Of a stretch of DNA of 64,000 nt, positions 26,342 through 39,430 are shown one piece after another. Source of the DNA: Brachynemurus nebulosus (taxonomy: Eukaryota; Arthropoda; Insecta; Neuroptera; Myrmeleontidae); NCBI GenBank assembly GCA_035578155.1, contig JAPWDM010000002.1, forward strand, positions 35,636,437 to 35,700,436. Reading direction: 5' to 3'. A program made the position numbers and the translations under genes. The notes under the pieces are model-generated. The model was not told the DNA's origin, searched no databases, and worked only from the letters and a program-made list of their open reading frames with translations. Numbering within the stretch: position 1 is the stretch's first letter; each line of letters starts with the position of its first letter.

Positions 26342-26701
26342 ATATAGTTTTAATTGTTGGTTGTTAGTCATATAGGTGCCCAGTCATACATACACCATTC
26401 ACATTTTTGTGTTGATACAAATGATATGTTTTGTTGTATGTATCATAATCGTTTGGTAGCGGTAGCGGTGTCCACGTCATTTGCCGGCGATAGCGGACAC
26501 GGTAGTTATGAAATAGGAAATTTAGATCTTGAATATCTATGGATTGTTCGCATAACATAATGAGAGCTGATGTCTCACATTCACATAAACAAAACATAAT
26601 AGGATTCCGAGAAATTTATCTCTTACTCGACTCATTAAAGCAGTTTCTAATAAACTATTTTCCTACTCCATTCATTAAAACAGGTCAATCATCAAACACA
26701 T
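26342..26701. other. No gene seen
   Basis: Contains a GC-richer patch (gtagcggtagcggtgtcc to gcggacacgg, 26456-26502) with partial inverted character. No supported gene; overlapping short ORFs on both strands have no recognisable domain. Confidence 0.4.
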
Positions 26702-26959
26702 ATGAACTGCTAACTGCAGAAAGGAAACAAGTCCAAAATTTTTAAAATTTTTATGTTGTTTTAAATTCATGATGGTGTATAGACTTGTACTCTATCTGCA
26801 GTAAACACATAAATGAACTACTTACTATAGTCATAACAGATGATAGAAAAGTTCCCTTTCTGTTGTAAATCATCCATCTATACATCATCTTTAGTTTGAC
26901 ACAAAAAAACGCATTTGAAAAATTTTGGACTTGTTCCCTTTCTGCAGTTAGCAGTTCAT
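26702..26959. mobile_element. 258-bp palindromic MITE
   Basis: The ends ATGAACTGCTAACTGCAGAA pair with the reverse complement of 26917-26959 for about 43 bp with one mismatch. The interior is also partly inverted (gatggtgtataga versus tctatacatcatc), so nearly the whole unit can fold on itself. Confidence 0.85.
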
Positions 26960-27475
26960 ATTAGATAAAGAATATCACCATACTAAAATTGTTATATTTG
27001 AAAATATTTCTTTGTATTCAAATAACTATCGGCTAGCAAAAAGAATTAAGTTATAAAATTTGCTTTAAAGTAAGCCAAACCGGGTAAAATCACGCCGGTA
27101 TGTCTACAAGACACACTTCTTCTTCAGTAGTTTAAAATTCATAATTCATAAATTCAAAAATCCAAAATTCATAATTTATTTTGTTAATTGTATATGAATT
27201 TTGGAACTAAAACATTTTTTAAGTGAATTAAGTGAAAATAAAGTTTTTTTTTTTTATTCGTATTATAAGTAGTTAAAGATAGTTAATTTACGAGTACAAT
27301 GAAACAACACCAGTTGGAGTAGGTATATGTTTCAATAAAGTAATAACACGATTTCAAAGGGTTTAAATTTCATATTTAAATTCACAATTTTTTCGTAGGC
27401 CAAAATTGTTATTATTCCTTTCTAATTTCCTCTTGTTTTTGGGACCCCCCAATGTGCCATAGGTCCGCCTGTACC
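26960..27475. other. No gene seen
   Basis: AT-rich, with several attcataattcataaattc-type runs near 27140. A cttcttcagtag phrase near 27117 resembles motifs in dispersed repeats. Confidence 0.5.
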
Positions 27476-28318
27476 TTAAGGTGGTTACCTTGTGACATGC
27501 TAGTAGAAAAAATTGCGAACCAAAATTACTTTATGTCATTATTGTCTGTATTATTGGATAGATGTTCATACGTATTAGTTTTCATACCAACATGTAGATG
27601 CATACTTTCAAACAGCCTGTATATACACACTTATACTATCAAAGTTTGTTATTATAAATACGCTGGCATCCTTGTAATTTTATCCAACAAACATATTAAG
27701 TGGTCTGCATATGCGTTTGGAACCCTGTATTTTTTCACCTGTACAAGATAGATATATGCTCTCGCGGACTTTTTTGTAGAGAATTCGATTCTCTACAAAA
27801 AAGGTCTTCGCACTTTTTAATGTATCTATCACCGTTTTCGCTACGTAAGCGGTAAAAGGTCAAAAAACGCGATTTATGAATTTTCAATATTGTTTACAAG
27901 TAAATACGAATAAACCAGTTATTTAATATACAGGGTTGTCAGACTGCTTCGGTTCAGTTGCTTGAAATTGATGTACTTATAAAAATACTATAATTTCTCT
28001 GATGATATCTTCAATTCAAAACGATCAACAAATAATTCAATTTTTTCTTTACATTCAGAACTTATTAATCTTCCTTTCCCTAGTTTTTTATTGAATTCTG
28101 TCGAGTCATTATATTGTTAAATACAAAATAAGGGTACGTAGTCAGAATTTTGAGATCTAATACATGAGTAGATACAAACTTTAACCCTAATTATCTTAAC
28201 TCAGAAACGATCAATCTTTCCTAAATTACAAGGACAATCAGATATAGCATTCTTCTTTATACTATTAAAATTTGAAACTATTCTGTCGAAAAGTTGAATG
28301 TCGAGGTAACTACCTTAA
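27476..28318. mobile_element. MITE with TTAAGGTGGTTACC ends
   Basis: TTAAGGTGGTTACCTTG at the left is matched by the reverse complement of 28300-28318, TTAAGGTAGTTACCTCG, with GACAT following in both. It contains the hairpin at 27767-27806. Non-coding. Confidence 0.65.
27767..27806. repeat. Hairpin with 17-bp stem
   Basis: GACTTTTTTGTAGAGAA (27767-27783) pairs with TTCTCTACAAAAAAGGTC (27789-27806), five-base loop TTCGA, one bulge. Confidence 0.9.
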
Positions 28319-28955
28319 GCCGCTGCATTACGAGCTCGTTATCGCCGTCACTGTTCAATATATTTGTACTTGTATATCTCGTTAGAGATACATACATATT
28401 TTGCTTATGTAGAAATTTTCCAATGCTTTTTCAATTAATCTACTCGCCAATGTGATTCATGTAGGTGCTGTTGTAGGACATGTAAAATTAGATAGTGGAC
28501 ACACATATTAGTAAGTAATTGTATTTTAAAATATAGGGATTCAAATTTTGTTTTTTAAATTCAAAAATACTTACATTAAGTTTTTAACATAAATTTTTAA
28601 AATGGTTTAAAAACAGTTTGAAAATAAATTAATGGTGGTCATTTTACTTATTTAATTTATTTTGACCCCCCCCCCCATGTGATTAATCATACGTAATTTA
28701 ATGACATACTGAGCTGATCCTTAGTATACCTAATTTGAATATTATAATTGCCAGAAACAACCTATGTCATCCAAGTATCTACAATGGGAACTCAATCAAC
28801 AGTCGTTTCTTTATCGTCGGAATGGAACATAGATTTTAAACTAATTGTAAGTCAGTGAATCATACTTTCGAGTCATATTGACTTAAAGCTTTATATAAAT
28901 AGTTATTATTTATACTTGTTGAGGAGTATTACTTACAAATAAATGAATACAATGA
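28319..28955. other. No gene seen
   Basis: AT-rich; a run of eleven C residues lies near 28666. Nothing else recognised. Confidence 0.5.
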
Positions 28956-29395
28956 GGCCAGTTCTACACGATGCTACGAACACCTTCCAACATTGGACAT
29001 TTGATGATTTGTCGCATCGTGTGGCCATTGTTCGAACCCACGAGCGTCCAAACGTTCGCATTTGGCCATGTTCCAACCGATGTCGGTATTCTTGCCCCGA
29101 CTCAAAGGGATGCTTCCAACGTTTGAAGGACAATGTTTGTTGGTTCGACTCAACAGCTACACAACTGGTTCCTATGAAGAGAGACATCAGTGTATAACAT
29201 TAGAGATAACATCAGACAGATGACATCCCGGTCCACTGTTAAACGTTCGTACCAACACATCATCATATGTATTGGATCAAACATTCGATTCACCGTGTAG
29301 CAGGAACATTCGCAGCACCAACTATCGAATTTACTTGCATCAAACGTTCGATCGAACGTTGGAAGAAACGTTCGTAGCATCGTGTAGAACCGGCT
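28956..29395. mobile_element. MITE with GTTCTACACGATGCTACGAA ends
   Basis: The left end (GGCCAGTTCTACACGATGC) and the reverse complement of the right end (GCCGGTTCTACACGATGC) match over about 25 bp. Short GAACGTT/AACGTTCG repeats fill the interior. Opposed 84-codon ORFs are shadows of this inverted structure. Confidence 0.8.
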
Positions 29396-30194
29396 TAAGA
29401 CTAGACTGGTACTTAATCGTGATGGTACAATCCCCTGCCGCCTCCTAAATAATACGAAAGTCTTACCCTATGCTTAAGATTTTGTTATATCAGTAATTAG
29501 TTAGGTATTAAAACTAACTATTAAAATTAATTTTTCACAAAATACAATTGACCATTGTTATTGGATCTTAACAGACTTAAGTACGAAATTTCAGTTTTTG
29601 ATATCATATTGGCAAAATTCATTCAAATGATATGACTAACTCACAAAAATTCCGTAGCTGGTAAATATGGAAAATCAACAGGTAGTCGTCCAAACATCCG
29701 GACCCCTTTATTCCTAATTTTTGAAACTCTAAACATTTTCTATCTTTCGACTAGACTTAAAATAACCACCATCACTGTTTTTTTTTTTTTTAAAATACAT
29801 TATGAATAACTTAAAATAATTCCTACGTTTAAATTTTATTTAAATTTAATAAATGTAAGTACCGCACAAGGATTAAATATATCCTATATTATTACTACGC
29901 TAAATAACTAATGCACTTTTCACAAATATATATCTAGCACATATAAAAGTATATACAAAAGGAAAATTACACAGGTGTCTGTACATAAATAAATATATTA
30001 TTTACATAGAGTGGATACAACTTTAAGTAAATATTTATTCTATCATTTATACACGTATCTACTTTTTATAGAAGCTATTTTTATTGTATTTTGGGATACC
30101 AAGAAAGGGTTGTTCATTATTTTATAGAATTTTAATTTGAAGGTAATTTCGTTAACCCTAGTGGGTTTATATATATATATTAAGAGTATTTAAA
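29396..30194. other. No gene seen
   Basis: AT-rich with closed frames. A short TA run lies at 30170-30180. Confidence 0.5.
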
Positions 30195-30335
30195 CGCTGT
30201 CCGGTCAATCGCCAGCAGTTTTATATTTTTGTTGGTTGTAGAAAGGATATCCTGTCAATCGCCACCAGTTTTATGTTTTAGGTCGTTGTAAAGAGGAACT
30301 TGTTCCTACATATTACTAAACAAAAGGAGGCGATA
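30195..30335 (-). repeat. End fragment of the GACAATCGCC family
   Basis: GTCCGGTCAATCGCC and CCTGTCAATCGCCACCAG followed by AGTTTTATGTTTTAGGTCGT match the right side of the 14101-15952 element read in reverse. Truncated, with a piggyBac-like MITE directly downstream. Confidence 0.65.
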
Positions 30336-30584
30336 TTAACCTGTTAACTGGGTATGACGAAATATTTCGTCATACATAAAAGCCTACTGCAATGGGCATG
30401 ACGACATTTTTCGTCATGGAAATTAACACTTTCAGTCCCATGGATTCTGGTGTCCTGACTGCTGTGTTGCCTCGTGTATACCACACTGTTTCAAGCAATA
30501 TCATACTGCGAAATAATTATTATAATTTGTTCAATTAATTCCTTGTACATTGAGCAATAGCTAATTCCCCGGTTAACACGTTAA
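30336..30584. mobile_element. piggyBac-like MITE at TTAA
   Basis: It starts TTAACCTGTTAACTGGG and ends, reverse-complemented, TTAACGTGTTAACCGGG; TTAA is the fixed target of piggyBac. Directly inside the left end is a perfect 22-bp palindrome (30353-30374, arm TATGACGAAAT), and a second stem CATGACGA/TCGTCATG follows at 30397-30418. 249 bp, no ORF. Confidence 0.8.
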
Positions 30585-30941
30585 AAGGACAATAAAATTT
30601 TGCAAATTATATATTAATATTAATACTAGTTTAAGACTGGAATAAAATATTAAGTAAAATATATCTAATATTTTACAAAAGAAATCTCATAATGATTCAT
30701 AAATTTAAGGGATACCGAATATAAATACATGTAAAGTTTAAACCTTGATTCGCTTGTCTTCATATATTACTTGTGAAAACCATAAAAAAGTAGACATCTT
30801 CACTATAAAATATTCATTTATTTTTTAATACTTTCATAGTACTTTCGGCCAACACATCTGAGCCATCATCAGTGGAAGTTATATATTAACAATAATTTGT
30901 ACAGTAGTACTAACAACATTCTATAAATAAAAAAAAACGCC
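30585..30941. other. No gene seen
   Basis: AT-rich spacer between the piggyBac-like MITE and the foldback. It contains a gagccatcatcagtgg phrase near 30862. Confidence 0.5.
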
Positions 30942-32403
30942 GTGAGCAGCGGAGCCCCATCACGGAAGTCGAATTTTTCCTTTCATCTTCGGTATTGAGT
31001 GTCTACAAGCGAAATATAATTGAAAGTCCACAAGCGATTTGTAATTTTGGTGGTTTCAAAACTGATGATGAGTGTCCGATTGATCGGGGCTTTAAAAAAA
31101 GGTTTTAAGTTTTTTAGGGCTGAATCTCAGTAAATTTTAATTTTGTGCCGATAGCAGTTAACAGGGAAAAAGCCAACATAATTCGTACGAGGGCATTTCT
31201 ATCCATGCTTATCCGCCAATTGCCTTTGTGTTTTATTTTTAAATATTGAAAAAGGAACTTAAATAGTAAACTGGAAGGCTTTTATGAAGATATTTTTTCT
31301 TTCCAAAAAAATCCAAAATTCCTAATTTATAAATAAACAGTGACTTTAATAACATTTTCAAATTACTTAATATGTATGTATTTCATTTGTTAAAAAATTC
31401 TATTCACTTTTTTTTAAATTTTTTAAAATTACTATTCGCCTACTTGTATTTAGAATAAAAGTAATGCATTTAAAACACATTTAACAATAGCATTCAATTC
31501 CGATGTAAAAATGGAAGAAGTGGGGGGAAAAGTAATGTGGACGCCCTAAAAGGTACTAGCTGGATACTAACTGAATACGCATACAAAATTTCAGTCTTCT
31601 AGGTTTCCATAGAGAGTCTCTAGACGTGTTAGAAAACAACCAAAACAATTAAGGAAATATTGGCGTAAAAATCGTGGGGGTAAGAGTTAAAAGTTGAAAC
31701 CCCCAAAAAACAGTGTCTGGCTATTAGCCTAACCTGTACACAAAATTTCAGCCCTCTAGGTTTATTTGGGGAGATTTTGACCCGAACGAAACTGTTAAAA
31801 AACAAAAAAAATCATGTTCTTTTGGGTATAAAAATGGTGGCGGTAGGGTTTGAAAGTTGAGACTCCCAAAAGGCACCCCCTTGATACTAACTCAATCCGA
31901 ATACAAAATTTCAGCCCTATAGGTTTATTTGGGTGACCTGTGCAAGTGGTACAAACTTCGAAAACGTCGAAAATGCATGAAATTGTAGCTTAAAAATGAG
32001 GGGGGTAGGGGTAAAATATTAAAACCTCCGAAAAGCATAACCTAGATAGGAACTTTATCAACACACCAAATTTCAACCCTCTACGTTAATTCTGGGGGGC
32101 TGGGGGCCTGTTAGATCCAGCGAAAATCGTTTTTCCCCCCCTCTACTCCCACCAAATCACCCTAGGAAGCTGAATTTTGGATATGTTGTAGATAATTGAC
32201 CGAAACATTATTTAAAACCGGTTTGGAAAAGTTTTATTGCTTTTCCACCCCCCACCACCCCCTTAAAGGTCAGGTTAGAAACAAAATTGCCAAAAATTTG
32301 ACCGCACTTTGATAGTATGAGGTGCCTCGAAAATGAGCCCCATTTACCAAATTTCATCTCTTAACTTCCATAGGGGGGCCCTACACAAATTAAAAGGTGG
32401 CGG

Positions 32404-32479
<76 letters not shown>

Positions 32480-32888
32480 CATTTTTTTTTCTACATATTC
32501 GTGTTCTACGGGTCCGAAAACGGATAGCGCCTACTCTCGCCTCTCGCAGCTCTTATCGTATAGACTGTATAAGTCTAATTTTTCGGAGAAAATGCGACTA
32601 ATAAAAGAAATAACTATAATGTTAGAAATCATGTAAAATAATTCATATTCAGACAATCAAATACTTACGATTAGATGCCATTAACATTATCTTCAAATAT
32701 GATATAAGTACTAAGTAGTAATATAATGATTAAACTGTTGTACAAATTACATTGTTTAAACTTCTTAGTCGAATTTTCTCCGAAAAATTAGACTTATACA
32801 GTCTATACGATAAGAGCTGCGAGAGGCGAGACCAGGGGCGCTATCCGTTTTCGGACCCGTAGAACACGATTATGTAAAAAAAAAGATG

Positions 32889-32959
<71 letters not shown>

Positions 32960-34845
32960 CCCGCAACCTTTTAATATGTGTAGGGCCCCCCTATGGAAGT
33001 TAAGAGATGAAATTTGGTAAGTGGGGCTTATTCCGATGCACAACAATACTATCAAAGTGGGGTCAAATTTTGGGCAAATTTTTTTTCGGACCCGATCTTT
33101 AAGGGGGTGGTGGGGGGCGGAAAAGCAATAAAACTTTTCCAAATCGGTTTTAAATAATGTTTCGGTTAATTATCTACAACATATCCAAAATTCAGCTTCC
33201 TAGGATGATATGGTGGGAGTAGAGGGGGGAAAAACGATTTTCGCTGGATCTAACAGGCCCCCAGCCCCCCAGAATTAACGTAGAGGGTTGAAATTTGGTG
33301 TGTTGATAAAGCTCGTACCTAGGTTGTGCTTTTTGGAGGTTTTAATATTTTACCCCCACCCCCTCATTTTTAAGCTACAATTTCATGCATTTTCGACGTT
33401 TTCGAAGTTTGTACCACTCGCACAGGTCACCCGAATAAACCTAGAGGGCTGAAATTTTGTATTCGGATTGAGTTAGTATCAAGGGGGTGCCTTTTGGGGG
33501 TCTCGACTTTTAACCCCAACCCCCACCATTTTTATACCCAAAAGAACATGATTTTTCTTGTTTTTTAACAGTTTCGTTCGGGTCAAAATCTCCCCAAATA
33601 AACCTAGAGGGCTGAAATTTGGTGTACAGGTTAAGCTAATAGCCAGACACTGTTTTTTGGAGGTTTCAACTTTTAACCCTTACCCCCACGATTTTTACGC
33701 CAATATTTCCTTAATTTTTTTGCTTGTTTTCTAACACGTCTAGAGACTCCATAAGGAAACCTAGAGGGCTGAAATTTTGTACGTGTATTCAGTTAGTATC
33801 CAGCAAGTACCTTTTAGTGAGTCCACATTACTTTTCCCCCCACTTCTTCCATTTTTACATCGGAATTGAATGCTATTGTTAAATGTGTTTTAAATGCATT
33901 ACTTTTATTGTAAATACAAGTAGGCGAATAGTAATTTTAAAAAATTTAAAAAAAAGTGAATACAATTTTTTAACAAATGAAATACATACATATTAAGTAA
34001 TTTGCAAATGTTATTAAAGTCACTGTTTATTTATTTATTTAATTATTATTTAGGAATTTTGGATTTTTATTATTTATAAAATAGAAATTTTGGATTTTTT
34101 TGGAAAGAAAAGATATCTTCATAAAAGCCTTCCAGTTTACTATTTAAGTTCCTTTTTTAATATTTAAAAGTAAAACACAAAGGCAATTGGCGGATAAGCA
34201 TGGATAGAAATGCCCTCGTACGAATTGTGTTGGCTTTTTCCCTGTTAACTTCTATCGGCACAAAATTGAAATTTACTGAGATTCAGCCCTTAAAAACTTA
34301 AAATCTTTTTATAAAGCCCCGATCAACCGGACACTCATTATCAGTTTTGAAACCACCAAAATTACAAATCGCTTGTGGACTTTCAATTATATTTCGCTTG
34401 TAGACACTCAATACCGAAGAAATAATTTTTTATTTTTTTTATTTTTTATTTATTTATTTTTTTTTTTTTTTTTTTTGAAAGAAAAAATATCTTTATAAAG
34501 GCCTTCCAGTTTACTATTTAAGGTCCTTTTTTAATATTTAAAACTAAAACATAAAGGCAATTAGCGGATAAACATGGGCAGGAATGCCCTCGTACGAATT
34601 GTGTTGGTTTTTTTTCTGCTACCTGTTTTCGGCACAAAATTGAAATTTACTGAGATACAGCCCTTAAATACTTAAAACCTTTTTTTAAAGCCTCGATCAG
34701 CCGAACACTCATCACCAGTTTTGAAACCAACAAAATGACAATTCGGTTGTAGACTTTCAATCACATTTCGCTTGTAAACATTCAATACCGAAGATGAAGG
34801 AGAAAATTCGACTACCGTGATGGGGCCCCGCTGCTCACGGCGTTT
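30942..34845. mobile_element. Complete foldback element with arms over 1.6 kb
   Basis: The left arm 30942-32601 is inverted at 32768-34420, leaving a unique centre of only about 166 bp. Both outer ends read CGCCGTGAGCAGCGG (right end reverse-complemented). Each arm has a (TA)n run (32404-32476 and 32894-32956) and the degenerate CTAGAGGGCTGAAATTT units. The right arm is extended: after ataccgaag at 34420 there is a T-rich junction and then a second copy of the terminal 370 bp (34476-34845). No transposase. Partial copies lie at 10066-11812, 42152-42572 and 45236-45760. Confidence 0.85.
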
Positions 34846-35654
34846 TAAACTATTATTATTAATAAACAATAACATAAAATCAAATATTTAATGTGTAGAC
34901 TAACTTTTAGATTTATAAAAATTTTACAATTTATTCTCTGCATTGTTCAAAATTTTTATTTTTATTGTTTGAAATTTTTGAAAATTACGTAGACATCACA
35001 TTATTACCAAGTCAATTTTTAAAATAAAATGATCTTCTGAATATGAAAAATAACGTAAGAGGAAACAATATTGCTTATACATAATAATAAAATTTTCCAC
35101 TTAAGGACCCACAAAAAATAAAAAATATAAAAATTCGCTAGACCGGTTTCGACTATTTTTGAGTCCTCTTCAGTACCATAAACCATAAATAACCATAAAT
35201 ATAAAAAATTAGAAATATCATGAAACTAGAAAATATAAATATAGGAAATCAGAAATATCATAACATCAGAAATGATGATATAAATCCTATAACACTATTT
35301 TAACAAATTTTTCATATTTTTACTATTCATTTAGTATATTTTGTTCTCTTGTAGAACTAACTTACAAAATTTTATTCCTTTTAGTTAGGCAGATTAATGC
35401 AAAATATTGGTTAGATGTGGACACGTCGGACAAAAGCACCAATTTTGGTTTACATATTGGTTAAGTTCTAATCTTTAAGTTTTGAGTAGGATCCACTCGA
35501 TTTCATCACCTACATGGCGGCCATCTTGAGTAATGTCCTCCAAGAACCTGTAATGTTATTGACAAGTAACTGTACTTGCTAAATGTGCCCGCGACGTCGT
35601 CCGCTTTCTCAAAAATTGCTGTTTTGGTACATCTATGTCGGTCACTATCTATAC
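34846..35654. other. No gene seen
   Basis: AT-rich. Contains gaccggtttcgactatttttgag / tcctcttcagt phrases (35141-35175) and imperfect ccataaat and agaaatatcat repeats to about 35280. Confidence 0.5.
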
Positions 35655-35700
35655 CAGTGTTTCTCAATCGCTGGTCCGCGAAAGTATTATGTCAGTCCGC
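35655..35700 (+). mobile_element. Solitary hAT-type end
   Basis: CAGTGTTTCTCAATCGCTGG followed by TCCGCGAAAG matches the common hAT end CAGTGTTTCTCAA. No opposite end or duplication found, so it is a truncated relic. Confidence 0.5.
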
Positions 35701-37690
35701 AGAAAGTTGTGTGAAATTATTCATTACAATTTTTGTTTTAAAATCAGCTAATCAAAAAACATATTTTAATGTTATCTGCTACTTCATTACTTCAATACAT
35801 ACATTCTGTTACTTCGTCATTTTTAAAATTTAATTATTTACTAATTGTTTTATAAAGCCGTATCTATCGATTCTGATGAAATTTATATATGTTATAAAAC
35901 AAGCCTAATTTCAATACTACGTTATTCTAATTGTCTTAAACTAGTTTCCATGAAGAAGTTCTTGAACTGCTCGAATTGTACGATTATGTCGACACAATTA
36001 CCCTCTAATTAACTAACCCTAGACTTAATATTAGGAAATTAAGCAAAAACAGGTCAATTATATATTTTTACGTAGGTTTGAAATCTGTAAACAAAATTTT
36101 AATATATTTTAATTCTTACTCTCTTTTTGAAAAATTAACTTCCAAATTTTAATCCTCAACCACCTATGTTGACGTAATTTCAACAAATTTCATATCAATA
36201 ACTAGGTCTTTAAAAATATAACAATATGGCTAATTCAAACTTTTTATCTAAGTCATACCATTTTCGAAACATATGAAAAAATTAAATTTTTACCCCAATT
36301 TTTGAAGTCATACCAGTTTTGTGTATTGAGCTTAATTTAACTTCTGAGTTATTATGTTTATAAAAAGGCCTTATGTTGTATTAAATTTCATTTTAAATAA
36401 TTCAAAGTGCTTTGTAAAGTAAATAAATCAAAGTATCAAAGTACAAAGTAAATCTATCTTTTTTCCATAATTTTAATGGAAAACGTAAAAATAAAGTTGA
36501 ATGAAAATTCCTAATAGTTCCGGAGATATTTGCATAATTATAATTTGTAAACGAAGTAAGAAAAAGGGGGCGTTTCTTTTGCACGCGCGGAATTTCCGCG
36601 AAATAACTTTTTTTAATGTAGTAATACTGATATCTCAAAAAGTAATTAACTTATGAAACTAAATCTTGGTTTACTGTATTCATTAATGTATTGTCCAGTA
36701 AGCAAACTAAAATCGTGGGCTTAATATGCACTTGTTCAAAATTTATCGCCTCCCGTAGATGAATTTTTATGCTCTAAAACATGATTTCTTTCTAAAGACA
36801 ATTTTTAAAATTTTGACTTTATTCTAATTTGCACACTTAACTAGAGAACACAATTTCTAATAAAATGCCGTCTGAAATTTTTGTTTCAAATGTCTTAGGC
36901 CGAACTTACCGGTGTTAAAGTTTCATCTTCTTTTTGCGGCCTCCACTTTAACGCCCTTTATAATAAAATGAGGGAAAAGCAAAAAAAATTTAATAAGGTA
37001 ACAAATGTACCTACCCTCTAGTTATAAAATCACTGAGAAAATGATGATTGGAAATTACGATTTCTTTGTTAAAAATTAAGAACACTCTCTTAATGAACTA
37101 ATGAAGGTACTCAAACATGGGTTGCATTTTTAATTAGATCACCTATTGCATCGAAAGCCTGTAGCGAACTTGTAACTTGTAAAATAGCAAAAATGGTTGT
37201 AGTGGAAGTTGCTTATGTAAAAATAAAGACTGGAAGTGCGAGAACATTCCAGCTGCATATGTCAAGAAAGTATTTTTACAGTATCCATGGCTAATGGTTA
37301 TCGATTGAGAATTTTTAAATTTACATATTTATAAAAAATGAAAAAAAAATTTGGCTGAAAAAAAGCTCTTATAAACCCCCTTTGCATCAATCAATCTTTT
37401 TGGTTTGCGGGCTTAACCTAATGACATTTCATGTTTATACCAAGTTTCGTAAAAATTACACATTTCCCTATGGGAAAATTCCATAAAAATATTTTAAACG
37501 GATTGTCTCTATATATTTCAAAATGGTCGTCATGTGGCTGATAGGGTTAAGTGGATCCTACCCAAAATTTGAAGCTTAGGGTATGAGTAGTTAGTAAACA
37601 AAAATTGGTACTTTTGTCCAGCATGTCCACATATTTTTATTAATCTTCCTGACTATTTTACTTTTGACATCTATTGGTTAGATGTGTACA
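35701..37690. other. No gene seen
   Basis: About 2 kb, AT-rich, all frames closed. A small gcacgcgcggaatttccgcg hairpin lies at 36579-36600. No ends or repeats paired. Confidence 0.5.
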
Positions 37691-37699
37691 CAACGTGTC

Positions 37700-37890
37700 A
37701 TATTTCCAGGTATAAACAAGCTAGTGTAATGGTAGCGATTGTCACTAGTGGCGACATGTACTAGGTATCCGAATTCCAAATACGAGTCAGTCATGCGGCT
37801 ATATATGACAAGATAATGTGTTGCTGATAATTGTCAAATATTTTCAGTTGTTGGCGATTGTCAGTGGAGGTGATCGACATATATCCCTTT
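37700..37890 (+). repeat. Copies of the GGCGATTGTC motif
   Basis: GCGATTGTCACTAGTGGCGAC near 37736 and GGCGATTGTCAGTGGAGGTGAT near 37852, with caggtataaacaagctagtgta as in the left side of the 14101-15952 element. A decayed fragment of that family. Confidence 0.6.
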
Positions 37891-38164
37891 AAACTGTTTA
37901 TCTTATTATAAAATTTTTACAAAATTTTAATTTTTCTACTAAATTTTATACGGCGCTAAGAAAAGAGCTATCCAAAGGGTCGGGTCCCCTGTAATATCTT
38001 AATGTTTCATGTACTAAGTTTAGTTAGTATATCACTAATACCTACTACTACTATATGCAATTGTCACACACACAATATTTAAAGACATTACATAATTTAT
38101 TAGTTATAGTAGTTTGTTTATTTTGTTTGGAATATGAACACTATATTTCTTTCTCTGTTTTGCA

Positions 38165-38290
38165 CATTTTAGCGAATTTCCAGAATGGAAATTCAGCTAT
38201 TATAGTAGGTCTCATGACGCGACTTGAGCCCGGCACTATGGCAGAAATTTGTTTTGAGGTCCCTAGAAACCGAAAATAATATTCACTAAA

Positions 38291-38370
<80 letters not shown>

Positions 38371-39430
38371 TTATGTATCAGCGCGATAACTCTCGAACGA
38401 AATGTCCTAGGTTTACGAAATTTGGTGAGAACGTTGGAAGTCCTAAACCCTTGGATGAGTTCATCAGCCAAACACGTCGGATGCCAGGAACATGGTTTTT
38501 GTTCTTGCAAAAAATTAGTTTTTTGCCAAAATTTCCACTTACTCAAAAATTTTTGCGAAATTTTTTTACACCATTTAAAAGAGAAGAAAAAATTACATAA
38601 AAAAGGTCCTTAAACTTTTTTTCTATGTCGACTAGTTTCTGAGAAAAACTATGTGATTAGACTGTGATCCTTTTCTCGTATAAAGTGTCACAGTCTAAGT
38701 ACTTATTTAGTCACAGTCTAAGTACTTATTCGACACAATAAGTATATATTGTATATATATAAAAACAGATATCTGAAGATATCTGCAAAAAGGGAGCCAA
38801 GTACTCTTTGTGTTTATACTTCAATATTTAAAAAAAAATGGTTGAAATAGATTGTTATGCCACGTACAGATAAAATTACAATAACTGTGCCCAGTAACCT
38901 TATTAAGTATTTAAAAAAAAGAAAACAATTTTTAAAATGATGATTAAAACAAACTTCCAGAATAAAACTTTTTGTTTTACTTGGCCAAAATTTTTGCTTA
39001 TTTATAGAAATTAAAAAGTCCTGTATAACATAGCGAATTTCCATTTACAAAAGTACGTTTTTCTCGGAAACTAGTTGATTAGATTAATTGTAAATAAAAA
39101 TATCCCTGTCGCAGCATCCTGCATAACATAGCGAATTTCCATTTACAAAAGTACGTTTTTCTCGGAAACTAGTTGATATAGAGTAATTATAAATAAAAAT
39201 ACCCCTGTCGCAGCATCCTGCATAACATAGCGAATTTCCATTACAACGTTTACGGTTTTTTGGACATTTTTTGTGAAAAAAATTTGGCAGGATGAGGCCG
39301 AAAAATCACATAAAGAAGGTTTTTTTATTTACAATTACTCTGTATCAACTAGTTTCCGAGAAAAACGTATTTTTGTAAATGGAAATTCGCTATGTTATGC
39401 AGGATGCTGCGACACGGGTATTTTCTATTC
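38165..39430 (+). mobile_element. Hairpin/(TA)n element, copy 2
   Basis: It begins TAGCGAATTTCCAGAATGG, a hairpin (GAATTTCC / GGAAATTC). It continues through the CATGACGCGACTTGAGCCCG block, (TA)n (38296-38367) and the CTCTCGAACGAAA block, and ends with an inverted GCTATGTTATGCAGGATGCTGCGACA near 39390-39420. The interior holds a tandem duplication (39042-39240). Confidence 0.7.
39042..39240 (+). repeat. Tandem terminal blocks of about 93-116 bp
   Basis: The phrase CATAACATAGCGAATTTCCA then TTTACAAAAGTACGTTTTTC and TCGGAAACTAGTTGAT occurs near 39025, 39120 and (first part only) 39213. An inverted copy follows at 39345-39415. Between copies is CCCTGTCGCAGCATCCTGC, the end sequence shared with the 120-bp family. 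Confidence 0.75.

Noticed and set aside
28933..29197. Two opposed 84-codon ORFs
   Set aside because: They lie in a MITE with inverted ends and have no domain.
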